Assembly: GCA_021803085.1 (NCBI GenBank)
Contig: JAJZMD010000287.1
Location: 25,056 to 89,055, forward strand
DNA from: Actinomycetes bacterium
GTDB taxonomy: Bacteria > Actinomycetota > Acidimicrobiia > Acidimicrobiales > RAAP-2
Length of the DNA stretch: 64,000 nucleotides
Reading direction: 5' to 3'
Made by a program: the position numbers and the translations under genes. The notes beneath the pieces are model-generated. The model worked only from the letters and a program-made list of their open reading frames with translations, was not told the origin of the DNA and did not search any database. Below, one piece after another: positions 16,961 through 24,976 of the stretch (positions are counted from its first letter, which is position 1; each line of letters starts with the position of its first letter).

Positions 16961-17968
16961 GTGCGGGTGATCGCGCTCGACCTTTGGAGCCCGCACCACG
17001 GGCTGTCGATCGGCATGGTCGTGCTCACCGCGTTCCTCCTCGGGGTCGTCCACGGGGTGACGCCCGACGAGCACACCTGGCCCATCACCTTCTCCTACGC
17101 CATCGGCTCGTTCTCGGCCCGCAAGGGGATGCGCTCCGCGCTGACGTTCTCACTGTCGTTCACGCTCCAGCGGGCGCTGCTCTCCGAGCTCGCCTACCTC
17201 GGCCTGCTGCACGTGGCGGACAACGCCACGTGGAACTCGGTCATCTACCTCGTCGTCGGTGCCGTCATGGCGCTCGCCGCGTTCTACGTGCTGCGGCTCC
17301 GCTGTGCTCTGCACCTGCACCTGTGGCCGCCGTCGGTCGGGGGGTGCCACCGCCCGAGCCACGCGGACACGGCCGAGTGGGCCGGGCGCACCCCGACCCC
17401 GGCGATGGCGGCCGTCCACGGCTTCGTCGCCGGCTGGGGTCTCGGCGCCTTCGCCCTCATCATGGCGACGGTGCTGGCGCCGGCGATGCCCTCGGCCGCG
17501 CTCGGCTGGGTGCCGGGCGCGGCGTTCGGGTTGGGCACGACTGCCGTGCTCGCCGGAGCGGGGGCGGTGATCGGCGCGCTGATCCGTCACCAGCGTCTCC
17601 CCGAGCGCCTCGCCCAGCGGGTCGCCCAGGAGGGAGCCGGCTGGACGCTTCTCGTCGGTGGGCTGCTCTTCACGGCCGCCGGGGCAGCCGGCCTCGCCGT
17701 GCCGTCGATCATGACGGCCGGCATCTCGACGGGGATCCACGTCCACAACCTCGACCAGATCGGCGTCGGGACCCTCCTCGTGGTCCTCGTCGTGGTCGTC
17801 GCCGTGGTCACCATCTGGAGGACGGTCCACCAGCTGCGCCGCCTGCCGGTCGACGCCAGAGCTGGCGCACCGCCCGACGAGGCGGAGAGCGGCGCCCGTT
17901 CTGGCGATGGCGCCCGGTCTGGCGATGGCGGGCGGGCACGGGCGCGCGGCAAGCCGCGCGGTCGCTGA
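16961..17968 (+). CDS. NicO/NiCoT-like membrane protein, candidate nickel transporter
   Basis: The 335-residue protein has about six hydrophobic segments. The first contains LGVVHGVTPDEHTWPITF, which resembles the HxxxxDH metal-binding signature of the nickel/cobalt transporters and NicO/UreH-like permeases. The C-terminal 50 residues are hydrophilic with an imperfect repeat (SGDGARSGDGGRARARG). The GTG at 16961 lacks a clear ribosome site and an internal ATG at 17014 is possible. It lies 117 bases after the LarA-like gene on the same strand. Nickel supply for the LarA cofactor is an attractive role, but sulfite/thiosulfate-type or other transport is not excluded. Confidence 0.65.
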   Translation: MRVIALDLWSPHHGLSIGMVVLTAFLLGVVHGVTPDEHTWPITFSYAIGSFSARKGMRSALTFSLSFTLQRALLSELAYLGLLHVADNATWNSVIYLVVGAVMALAAFYVLRLRCALHLHLWPPSVGGCHRPSHADTAEWAGRTPTPAMAAVHGFVAGWGLGAFALIMATVLAPAMPSAALGWVPGAAFGLGTTAVLAGAGAVIGALIRHQRLPERLAQRVAQEGAGWTLLVGGLLFTAAGAAGLAVPSIMTAGISTGIHVHNLDQIGVGTLLVVLVVVVAVVTIWRTVHQLRRLPVDARAGAPPDEAESGARSGDGARSGDGGRARARGKPRGR

Positions 17969-17991
17969 CAAGTGGGTCCGGGCGACAGGCC

Positions 17992-20406
17992 TCACCTCCT
18001 CGCCGGGTGGCCGACGTTCGTGTCGGTGCGCACGCTGGCGAGCAGCGGGCCCTTTACGCAGTCGAGGCCGATCGTTGCGACCCCGACCACGGCGAGGACG
18101 ACGGCGACGTCGAGGAGGGGGACGGCGGCCATGAGGATCCCCCGGGTGGCGAGGAAGGCGACGATGACGACGTCGGCAGTGCTGGCGGCGAGCATCGAGG
18201 TGCTGGGACGCGAGGCCCACAGGTGGCGTCGCTCGCGTACGAGGTAGACGGTGGCTTGGCCGGTGGCGACGAGCATGACGAACACGAGGGTCTGGGTGGG
18301 GGCGAGGGCGAGCCCGAGCGCGTGGCGGGCAACGAGGTAGGTGGCGAAGGAGAAGGCCAGCCAAGGGACGGCCACGGCGAGCGCGGCGAGGGAGAGCGAG
18401 CGCACGCGCCAGCGGTCGGGGCGCGCCGAGAAGCCGACGCGATCGGTGGCGAGCGACATGGTGACGAAGTCGTTGGCGAACAGCAGGAGCAGCACGAGGC
18501 GGGGCGTCGTCACGAAGCTCCCCGTCGCGAGCAGGCCGAGGCCGAGGAAGAGCGACACTTGGAAGGTCTTGGCGATCTTGTTGAGGGTGTAGGTGAGCAT
18601 GCGCTGGTAGACGCGCCGGCCGGCCTCGACGGCGGCGACGACGTCGCCGAGCCCTTCGCCGGTGAGGACGAGGCTGGCGGCGTCTTTGGCGACGTCGGTC
18701 GCCGAGGAGACGGCGATCCCGACTTCGGCCCGCTTCAGGGCCGGTGCGTCGTTCACCCCGTCGCCGGTCATCCCGACGACGCGCCCGGCCCGCTGGCCCC
18801 GCTCGACGAGGGCCAGCTTGTCGGCCGGCAGCACTCCGGCGGCCACGTCGAAGTCGATCTCGCCGCCGCGGCCGGCTCGAAGGTCCTCGGCCGAGGCGAG
18901 GCGGTCGCCGATGCCGACCGTGCGGGCGACGGCGAGAGCGGTCGGGGCGGCGTCGCCGGTGACCATGACGACACGGATGCCGAGCTCGCCCAGACGGTCG
19001 ACGAGCGCGGCGGAGTCCGGCCGGATCGGGTCGCCGAGGGCGACGAGGCCGGCGACGGCGAGATGTTCGGTCCCGGCGGCCACCGCCAGCACCCGGGCTC
19101 CCCCGGCGGCGAGCGCGTCCACCGAGGCGTCGAGGCTCTCGATGGCCGTCGGCGCCAGTGAGGCAACGACAGACGGAGCGCCTTTGGCCACCCGCAGCAC
19201 GGCCCCGCCGACGGCAAAGGTGGCCTCGGAGCGTTTCGTGGCCGGGTCGAAGGGGACGAAACCGAGGCGGCGCCCCGGGCTCCGCGCGCCGGCCACGGTT
19301 GCGGCTGCGAGCACCGCGAGATCGATGGGGTCCTGGGTTGCCTCGTCCGAGGCGGCGGCGGCCAGGGCGAGCACGTCGCCCTCGTCGTGTCCGGGAAAGG
19401 GGTGAAGGCCGACGACGGAGAGGCGGTTCTCGGTGATGGTGCCGGTCTTGTCGCTGCAGAGCAGGTCCATGGCGGCTGCTTCCTCGATGGCGGAGAGGCG
19501 GGTGACGAGCACCCCGGCGCGGGCGAGCTCGACGGCGCCGAGCGAGGTGGCGAGGGTGAAGGTGGCCGGCAATGCCACCGGGACGGTGGCGACGACCAGG
19601 ATGAGCACGAACGGAAGCAGCTCGCCGGCGGGCAGGTGGGAGACCAGACCGTAGGCGAGGATGGCGAGGACGAGCGCTCCGTCGAGGGCGAGGAGCGCCC
19701 AGACGATCCGGAAGATCGTCTCTTCGAGGTGGCTGGCGGTTCTGGCGGTCCGGACGAGCTCGGCGGTGTGGCCGAAGTAGGTACGCGACCCCGTGGCGGT
19801 GACCTCGCCGGTGACCTCGCCCCGGTGGACGATCGACCCCGAGTAGCAGGCACCCCCTGACGTCACCTCGACCTCTGCGGACTCGCCGGTGAGGACCGAC
19901 TGGTCGACCGACACCGACCCCTCGGCGACGGCGAGGTCGGCAGGGACGATGTCGCCTACCCGGACATGGACCACGTCGCCTGGCACCAGAACGGTGGCGT
20001 CGAGGAGCTGCCAGCGGCCGTCGCGCCGGACACGGGCGTGCACGGCGAGGCGGCTGCGCAACAGCGACAGGGCGTCCTGGGCGCGTCGCTCCTGGACGAA
20101 GCTGAGCGCCCCGTTGAACACCACGAGACAGGCGACCACGACCGCCTCGGTGGTCTTGCCGGCGGCAAGCTCGAGCACGACGGCCGCCTCGAGCAGGAAC
20201 GGGACCGGGCCGGTCAGCTTGGCCGCGAGCGTGCGGACCAGGTGGCGGCGCCCTTCGGGGAGGGCGTTCGGCCCGAAGCGGGCGAGGCGCTCGGCCGCTT
20301 CCGACTCGGACAGCCCGTCGGATGCGGCAGGGTCGCCGCCTCGGACCCCCTCGACGGCAGCCTGCTCTGGATGGAAGCTCTCGTCAGCTGGCGGCGGGGG
20401 CATCGA
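17992..20406 (-). CDS. P-type ATPase, type III (proton-pumping) class
   Basis: The start is placed at ATG 20406 (804 residues); the frame is open further upstream but that part overlaps the preceding small gene in another frame. Features in order are the N-terminal GLSESEAAERLARFGPNALP, the actuator loop with SVLTGES, the phosphorylation site CSDKTGTIT, the nucleotide-binding domain, and MVTGDAAPTALAVA then GMTGDGVNDAPALKRAEVGI. About ten membrane helices are expected. The absence of a CPx motif or N-terminal metal-binding domain, and the overall pattern, fit plasma-membrane H+-ATPases rather than heavy-metal pumps. Ion specificity remains an inference. Confidence 0.88.
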   Translation of the reverse strand, partial: SMPPPPADESFHPEQAAVEGVRGGDPAASDGLSESEAAERLARFGPNALPEGRRHLVRTLAAKLTGPVPFLLEAAVVLELAAGKTTEAVVVACLVVFNGALSFVQERRAQDALSLLRSRLAVHARVRRDGRWQLLDATVLVPGDVVHVRVGDIVPADLAVAEGSVSVDQSVLTGESAEVEVTSGGACYSGSIVHRGEVTGEVTATGSRTYFGHTAELVRTARTASHLEETIFRIVWALLALDGALVLAILAYGLVSHLPAGELLPFVLILVVATVPVALPATFTLATSLGAVELARAGVLVTRLSAIEEAAAMDLLCSDKTGTITENRLSVVGLHPFPGHDEGDVLALAAAASDEATQDPIDLAVLAAATVAGARSPGRRLGFVPFDPATKRSEATFAVGGAVLRVAKGAPSVVASLAPTAIESLDASVDALAAGGARVLAVAAGTEHLAVAGLVALGDPIRPDSAALVDRLGELGIRVVMVTGDAAPTALAVARTVGIGDRLASAEDLRAGRGGEIDFDVAAGVLPADKLALVERGQRAGRVVGMTGDGVNDAPALKRAEVGIAVSSATDVAKDAASLVLTGEGLGDVVAAVEAGRRVYQRMLTYTLNKIAKTFQVSLFLGLGLLATGSFVTTPRLVLLLLFANDFVTMSLATDRVGFSARPDRWRVRSLSLAALAVAVPWLAFSFATYLVARHALGLALAPTQTLVFVMLVATGQATVYLVRERRHLWASRPSTSMLAASTADVVIVAFLATRGILMAAVPLLDVAVVLAVVGVATIGLDCVKGPLLASVRTDTNVGHPARR

Positions 20407-20596
20407 GGTCGGGAACCGGGGCGGAGGCGAGCACGATCGGCAGGTCCGCGTCGGCCGCGCGGTCGCACGGCGTCTGGGTCGGGTTGCCATCCATTACCGA
20501 GGCTTCGACCACGACCCCTCGCTCGTCGCCCAGCGGCTCGGTCACGACGCTGTCCACGTGCTCCTTCGCCCCGGCCACCACCATCACCTCGACCAT
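20384..20596 (-). CDS. Small hypothetical protein upstream of the P-type ATPase
   Basis: This 70-residue ORF starts at an ATG with a near-ideal ribosome site (ggaggtg, 5 bases away) and its stop overlaps the start of the ATPase gene by 23 bases, so the two are probably translationally coupled. The sequence begins MVEVMVVAGAKEHVDSVVTE, with a hydrophobic strand reminiscent of small alpha/beta domains, and then becomes acidic. I do not recognise a family. A regulatory or accessory role for the ATPase is possible but unsupported beyond position. Confidence 0.55.
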   Translation of the reverse strand: MVEVMVVAGAKEHVDSVVTEPLGDERGVVVEASVMDGNPTQTPCDRAADADLPIVLASAPVPDLDAPAAS

Positions 20597-20819
20597 CAGG
20601 GCACCTCCACGCGCCAATCCTTGCGCTGTGACGAGCCCGTTGACAGGGCCAGTGTGCCCGCGGCGATGCGTCCGGGATCGCCAGGATCCTCCCGTTCCGC
20701 GGGCGCCTCGGGTCGAGCTCGACCGGCACGCAGGGTTGGCGGATCCCGAGTGGGGCCCTTCCCCTGAACGCAGACATGTCGGTCCGGCGGACCGAGCGGC
20801 GGGCGGCCAGCGACGACAC
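20597..20819 (-). pseudogene. Decayed paralog of the small PH-like protein
   Basis: The reading frame contains AARRSVRRTDMSAFRGRAPL and later ELDPRRPRNGRILAI. These align in order with SAIRSVRRADMSTFRGRG and FDPRRPRKTVAFLV of the intact gene at 3786-4130. Sequence before and after has lost similarity, and the frame runs on without a normal end. It is best explained as an inactive copy of the same family. Confidence 0.6.
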
Positions 20820-20843
20820 CGGTCCGACGTCGGTCGCAGCGGG

Positions 20844-21224
20844 TCAGGGAGCCGTGGCGACCTTCGTGCAAGCCGCCACCCCGGCGGCGTGGTCGGCCAC
20901 CATCGAAGCGCCACGCTCGACGATCTCGACGGCCCGGGGATCGGTCGTGCGGTAGTAGGCGTACCGGCCGGCGCGGCGCACCTCGACAAGCCCGCAGGAC
21001 ACCAGGCAGGCGAGGTGGGCCGAGACCCGTCCCTGGGACAGCCCGACGTACGTGACGCAGTCGTTGCCGGTCCGCTCCTGTTCAGCGCAGAAGGCGAGCA
21101 GGGCGAGGCGGGTCGGGTCGCCGAGGGCGCGGTAGAAGCGGGCGAGCAGGTCGCGCCCCGCCGGTTCCTCGGGCACCGGCGGGACCGTGCGGGCAGCGAC
21201 CGTGGCGGCAGTGGCGGGGCTCAT
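20844..21224 (-). CDS. ArsR/SmtB-family metal sensor, probable mercury regulator
   Basis: The 126-residue protein has the ArsR winged helix: YRALGDPTRLALLAFC, the recognition helix GLSQGRVSAHLACLVSCGLV and the wing RRAGRYAYYRT. Several Cys are available as soft-metal ligands: in FCAEQERTGNDC, LACLVSC and near the end GVAACTK. The gene sits directly downstream of merA on the same strand, as for ArsR-type MerR proteins of actinobacteria, so it most likely represses merA until Hg(II) binds. Its first codons lie in a 41-base tandem duplication that also contains the merA stop. Confidence 0.85.
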   Translation of the reverse strand: MSPATAATVAARTVPPVPEEPAGRDLLARFYRALGDPTRLALLAFCAEQERTGNDCVTYVGLSQGRVSAHLACLVSCGLVEVRRAGRYAYYRTTDPRAVEIVERGASMVADHAAGVAACTKVATAP

Positions 21225-21285
21225 GCTGCGCAGCAGGAGAGCTTGGCGGCAGTGGCGGGGCTCATGCTGCGCAGCAGGAGAGCTT
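21204..21285. repeat. 41-bp tandem duplication at the merA-merR junction
   Basis: Two identical 41-base units, 21204-21244 and 21245-21285, lie head to tail. Each carries the last merA codons with the CC motif, the stop, and an overlapping ATG for the regulator. The inner unit now encodes only a 14-codon reading frame (MSPATAAKLSCCAA), while the outer one starts the real regulator gene. Confidence 0.9.
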
Positions 21286-22662
21286 GGCGACGTCGGTGGT
21301 GAAGGACTGGGCAGCGAGCTTGATGCCTTCGGCCATGGTCAGGTACGGCGCCCAGGTCGACGCCAGCTGCTCGACGGTCATGCCTGCCTCCAAGGCGTAG
21401 GTGGCGGCCACGATGGCGTCCCCCGCCCCCTCGGCGGCCATGTGGATGCCCACGACCTTGCCGGTCGCCACCTCGGCCACGATCTTGACCACCCCGCGAG
21501 CATCGCGGTTGACGATCGCCCGAGGCACGTAGGAAAGCGGCAGCACCCTGCAGGTGCACGACAGGCCGGCGTCGGCCACCTGGGCGTCGGTGAGCCCGAC
21601 CGCAGCGAGGTTCGGCGTGGTGAAGGTCACCCGGGGCAGATGCGCGTAGTCGATGCGCCGCCCGGCTCCGGAGAACGCGTTGTCGACCACCATGGTTCCC
21701 TGTGCGGCGGCGACGTAGACGAACTGGGGAGCGCCGGTCACATCGCCGGCCGCCCAGATCCTCGGATTCGCCGTCCGAAGCTGGTCGTCGACGACGACCG
21801 CCCCCGACGGCTCGGTGGCGACCCCGACTCCGTCGAGCCCGAGGCTGGCGGTGGCCGGGCGGCGTCCCGTCGCCATCAACAGCTGCTCGGCTCGGACCTC
21901 ACGACCGTCCGTGGTGCGCACCGCCACCCCGCCCGCGTCGCGGGCCACCCCGGCGAGGCGCGCCGTGGTCCACACCTCGACCCCCTCGTCGTCGAGCACC
22001 CCGGTGATCACCTCGGACAGCTCGGGCTCCTCGCCCGGTGCCAGGCGGTCGAGGGCTTCGAGAAGGGTGACCCGGCAGCCGAGGCGGGAGAACAGCTGAC
22101 CCAGCTCCAGCCCCACGTAGTTGCCACCCACCACGACCAACGACTCAGGCAGGCGCTCCAGTGCCGACGCGCTCGTCGAGGTCAGATAGCCGACCTCGTC
22201 CAACCCAGGGACGTCGGGCACCCATGGTGCCGCACCCGTCGCGACCAGGTACTGGGACGCCTCGATCCGCTCACCGGCGACCTCGAGCGCGGGTCCGGCG
22301 ACGAAACGGGCACCGCCGTGCAGGATCTGCCAGCCGTAGTCCGCGGCGAGGTCCTCGTACTTCTTCCTGCGCAGATCGCTGACGATCCCGTCCTTGCCGG
22401 CGACGAGGGCTGCCATGTCGACCGGCGCCACGTTGGAGGCGACTCCGGGAAAGCGAGCTTCGCCGGCCACGTGGCGAGCCTCGGCCGCGGCCAGCAGCGC
22501 CTTGGAGGGGATGCACCCGACGTTTCCGCACGTCCCGCCGGTCGTGGAGCGCTCCACCATCACCACCGACTTCCCCTGGCGCCTCGCTGCGATCGCCGCC
22601 GCGAACCCCGCTCCACCCGAACCCACGATCGCCAAGTCGTAGACCACCGGCTTCCTCTTCAT
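21262..22662 (-). CDS. merA: Mercuric reductase
   Basis: The ATG at 22662 gives 466 residues without an N-terminal heavy-metal domain. The FAD-binding motif is AIVGSGGAGFAAAIAARRQG, and the redox-active pair Cys45/Cys50 lies in GGTCGNVGCIPSK. The second nucleotide site is VVVGGNYVGLELGQLFSRLG. The C-terminus ends in SCCAA, so Cys463-Cys464 supply the vicinal thiols that deliver Hg(II) to the active site, which separates MerA from lipoamide and glutathione reductases. It reduces Hg(II) to Hg(0) with NADPH. The ArsR-type regulator follows. The transcript is probably leaderless, since the promoter-like sequence lies directly before the ATG. Confidence 0.95.
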   Translation of the reverse strand: MKRKPVVYDLAIVGSGGAGFAAAIAARRQGKSVVMVERSTTGGTCGNVGCIPSKALLAAAEARHVAGEARFPGVASNVAPVDMAALVAGKDGIVSDLRRKKYEDLAADYGWQILHGGARFVAGPALEVAGERIEASQYLVATGAAPWVPDVPGLDEVGYLTSTSASALERLPESLVVVGGNYVGLELGQLFSRLGCRVTLLEALDRLAPGEEPELSEVITGVLDDEGVEVWTTARLAGVARDAGGVAVRTTDGREVRAEQLLMATGRRPATASLGLDGVGVATEPSGAVVVDDQLRTANPRIWAAGDVTGAPQFVYVAAAQGTMVVDNAFSGAGRRIDYAHLPRVTFTTPNLAAVGLTDAQVADAGLSCTCRVLPLSYVPRAIVNRDARGVVKIVAEVATGKVVGIHMAAEGAGDAIVAATYALEAGMTVEQLASTWAPYLTMAEGIKLAAQSFTTDVAKLSCCAA

Positions 22663-22682
22663 ATCTGTAGATCCGAATGGTA
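22663..22682 (-). promoter_or_regulatory. merA promoter/operator candidate
   Basis: Directly before the merA ATG the minus strand reads ATCT-AC-AGAT, a short perfect inverted repeat (22663-22672), preceded by a TACCAT -10-like hexamer (22677-22682). Placement over the expected transcription start suggests an ArsR-type operator. Confidence 0.45.
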
Positions 22683-22700
22683 GCGTGTGAGCACGACGGA

Positions 22701-22757
22701 GCTCGTGCTCGTGCGCTCGTGCGCTCGTGCTCGTGCTCGTGCGCTCGTGCTCGTGCG
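22701..22757. repeat. Low-complexity GCTCGT/GCGCTCGT repeat
   Basis: About nine copies of gctcgt separated by gc pairs fill 57 bases upstream of merA. No ORF or RNA feature explains it. Confidence 0.85.
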
Positions 22758-22864
22758 ACGGCCCTCGATGACCCGCAGCACGCGGAACGGGGCGAGCTCC
22801 CGCCCTGAGGCTGCACGCCACCGCCACCACGCCGATCGGGCCCGTCGACGGTTTGGAGCACGAA

Positions 22865-22924
22865 GACGTCCGGTGCGCCGACGTCCGGTGCGCAGACGTC
22901 CGGTGCGCCGGCGTCCGGTGCGCC
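22865..22924. repeat. 15-bp tandem repeat, four copies
   Basis: Four head-to-tail units of gacgtccggtgcgcc (22865, 22880, 22895, 22910) differ at only two positions. They lie in the non-coding 370 bases between merA and the ArsR/SufR-like gene, which otherwise hold only the two promoters. Confidence 0.9.
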
Positions 22925-22993
22925 GGTACGCGGCCGGCTCTGCGCTCCCCTCGTCGACACGTCTCCGAACCGGTTCCCGCGGCGAACCGTTAT

Positions 22994-23009
22994 TAAGGTA
23001 TAGACTAGA
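22994..23009 (+). promoter_or_regulatory. TCTAGT-N4 operator-like site upstream of the ArsR/SufR-like gene
   Basis: Read on the minus strand the site is TCTAGT-ctat-ACCTTA. It lies in a short AT-rich stretch 25 bases before the start codon. The same TCTAGT-N4 spacing recurs at 24901, 27581 and 27807, which suggests autoregulation by the gene that follows. Confidence 0.5.
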
Positions 23010-23034
23010 ATATCGAAATGGAGGAAGGTGTGTC

Positions 23035-23709
23035 ATGGCGGAGGGCGAGTTGCAGCAAGAGGCTCGGGCGCTCGGCGACCCGACTCGCCATCGCCTGTTC
23101 CGCTTCATCGCCGAGGCTTCCGGTCCTGTCGGGGTGGCCGACCTGACGGACTTCGTCCGGCTGAACCACAACGCGGTGCGCCAGCACCTTGCCGTGCTGA
23201 AGGACGCCGGCCTCGTGATCGAAGAGGTCGAACAGCGCACCCTGCCCGGTCGTCCCCGTCTTCTCTACCGCCTGGCGCCCGAGACCGCCGGGCGCTGGGA
23301 CACGCCGGGCGCGTACGCCTGGCTGGCGGCCCTGCTCTCCGACGCGGTGCGTCGCCACCTCGAGCCCCGCCAGGTCGGCCGTCAGGAAGGACATCGGCGG
23401 GGAGCGGAGCTGGCCGGAAGCGGCGAGCCCGTCCGCCTCTTGGAGAGTGAGATCGAGCGGCGAGGGTTCAGGCCCACGCGGGTGGAGCGGGGCCGGAAGG
23501 TCGAGTTCGTGCTTGGACGCTGCCCGTTCGCAGACGTGGCAAGGTCGGATCCCGACACGGTGTGCCAGCTGCACCTGGGCCTTGCCGAAGGCTTGGCCGA
23601 AGGTCTCGGCGGCCTCGCCGTCGAGAGGCTGGTGGTGAGGGACTCTCGCCGAGCAGGGTGCCGTCTCGCCGTCCGGCGGGAGGGCGCGCTGACCGGCGCC
23701 TCGCCGTGA
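23035..23709 (+). CDS. ArsR/SufR-like transcriptional regulator with C-terminal cysteines
   Basis: The ATG has a strong ribosome site (ggaggaagg) and gives 224 residues. The N-terminal 90 residues are a winged helix (RALGDPTRHRLFRFIAEA, then LNHNAVRQHLAVLKDAGLV). The C-terminal domain contains GRCPFADVARSDPDTVCQLH and later RAGCRL; this CPF-x(9)-C pattern resembles the ligand region of SufR-like regulators, some of which bind an Fe-S cluster. It therefore may sense iron-sulfur state, oxygen or nitric oxide. An AT-rich operator-like site shared with three neighbouring promoters precedes it. The identity of the signal is inference. Confidence 0.75.
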   Translation: MAEGELQQEARALGDPTRHRLFRFIAEASGPVGVADLTDFVRLNHNAVRQHLAVLKDAGLVIEEVEQRTLPGRPRLLYRLAPETAGRWDTPGAYAWLAALLSDAVRRHLEPRQVGRQEGHRRGAELAGSGEPVRLLESEIERRGFRPTRVERGRKVEFVLGRCPFADVARSDPDTVCQLHLGLAEGLAEGLGGLAVERLVVRDSRRAGCRLAVRREGALTGASP

Positions 23710-23845
23710 TGGCCGAAGGTTCGCATCGATTCGGTCACAGCACCGGTCTGCGGCCGTCGACGCCTCGACGGCACGAAGACACCGCCTCGTTGGATTGTCT
23801 CGGGCCTTGCTCCATGGTGAGCATCACCGCAGGGAGGAGTCCGTC

Positions 23846-24010
23846 ATGGAACCTGGAGAGGACGCAAGTGCAGGCGGCGACCCCGCGTGCTGGGCGCACC
23901 TGGTCTGCCCAGACTGCGGCGCGGTCGAGAGCGAGGGGCACCGGGCGGGATGCCGCTTCGGAGAACTGGGTGACGTGGACGCCGATCCGCCCAAGGCGCC
24001 TTCGCGCTGA
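23846..24010 (+). CDS. Small zinc-ribbon-like protein
   Basis: A 54-residue ORF with a perfect ribosome site (gggaggag, 7 bases before the ATG). The centre reads LVCPDCGAVESEGHRAGC, giving CxxC and a later His/Cys pair that could bind zinc. Such short zinc-ribbon proteins are frequent in actinobacteria and have no assigned role. It follows the SufR-like regulator by 136 bases and may be in its regulon. Confidence 0.65.
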   Translation: MEPGEDASAGGDPACWAHLVCPDCGAVESEGHRAGCRFGELGDVDADPPKAPSR

Positions 24011-24165
24011 CCCGGCTCGCGTGCCATTCGCCAGACGAGCGCGGCGAGTGTGGAAACGTCGATGTCATTGACGACGAGCCTCGACACGTCAGGCCGGCCC
24101 GAAAGGCGAGTTCGCTTGCTTGACCTGTCGCGTCGATCGACACCGCGAGAGAGCAGCGCGGTCAC

Positions 24166-24858
24166 GTGACCGCGGTGAGCGAAGGGGGAAGCGTCACGTC
24201 GACTCCGCGGGTGCTCTCGGTGAACGTCGGGTGCCCCGCGGAGAGGATGTGGCACGGCCGCACGGTGCGCTCGGCGATTTGGAAGGAGCCCTTCGCCGGG
24301 CCCGTCAGGGTCCGTCGGGAGAACATCGCCGGCGACGCGCAAGCCGACCGCACGGCCCACGGGGGGCCCGACAAGGCCGTCTACGCCTATGCCGCAGAGG
24401 ACCTGACGTGGTGGAGCGACCAGCTCCATCGTCACCTCGGCCCGGGGAGCGTCGGCGAGAACCTGACCACCAGCGGTCTTGACCTCGCGGGAGCCGTCGT
24501 CGGTGAGCACTGGAGGGTGGGGAGCGTGCACCTGCAGGTCACCCAGCCGCGTATCCCCTGCTACAAGCTCGGCGTCCGCCTGGGAGACGACCGGTTCCCC
24601 GCGCGCTTCGCCGCGGCGCGTCGCCATGGCGTCTACTTGCGGGTCCTCGCCGAAGGAGAGCTCCATGCCGGTGACGAGGTCCACGTCGGCGAACGCCCCG
24701 CGCACGGGTTCCGTGCGGTCGAGCTCGCCCGTATCTTCTACGACCAACATCACCGCGCGGGCGAGTTGCTCCAAGTCGCCGAGCTCCCCGAAACGTGGCT
24801 CCGCTGGGCACGCCGCGTGCTCGGCCCCACCCTGCCCGACGCGCTCGCCGATCGCTGA
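24166..24858 (+). CDS. MOSC-domain protein (YiiM-like)
   Basis: The 230-residue protein carries a MOSC domain: KEPFAGPVRVRRENIAGD, the HGGPDKAVYAYAAEDL signature, SVGENLTTSGLD, and the conserved cysteine in QPRIPCYKLGVRL that is thought to bind sulfur or the molybdenum cofactor. The C-terminal helical part matches YiiM-like proteins, which reduce N-hydroxylated compounds with molybdenum cofactor. The GTG start is not backed by a clear ribosome site; GTG 24175 is an alternative. It lies between the zinc-ribbon ORF and the hemerythrin gene and ends close to the latter's promoter. Confidence 0.88.
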   Translation: MTAVSEGGSVTSTPRVLSVNVGCPAERMWHGRTVRSAIWKEPFAGPVRVRRENIAGDAQADRTAHGGPDKAVYAYAAEDLTWWSDQLHRHLGPGSVGENLTTSGLDLAGAVVGEHWRVGSVHLQVTQPRIPCYKLGVRLGDDRFPARFAAARRHGVYLRVLAEGELHAGDEVHVGERPAHGFRAVELARIFYDQHHRAGELLQVAELPETWLRWARRVLGPTLPDALADR

Positions 24859-24900
24859 GGATCACCGCTCGACCCGCGGCGTCGTACGTCCTCTTGTTAG

Positions 24901-24916
24901 TCTAGTACTGACTAGA
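24901..24916 (+). promoter_or_regulatory. Perfect TCTAGT-ACTG-ACTAGA operator palindrome
   Basis: A perfect 6+6 inverted repeat with 4-base spacer, directly after a TTGTTA hexamer and 61 bases before the hemerythrin-DUF2249 start. It is the best-conserved member of four similar sites in this region and is strikingly AT-rich for this genome. Confidence 0.65.
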
Positions 24917-24976
24917 GATAAAGTGATCTGCGAGTGTCGTTCGACGAGGCATCCGACGAAGAAGAAGGAGCGCGCC

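Noticed and set aside
16330..19161. Plus-strand ORF of 943 codons
   Set aside because: It crosses the LarA-like and NicO-like genes in another frame and the antisense of the P-type ATPase; it is Arg/Pro-rich without domains.
22701..22924. Repeats upstream of merA as a CRISPR array
   Set aside because: The units are adjacent, with no spacers, and too short; these are simple tandem repeats.
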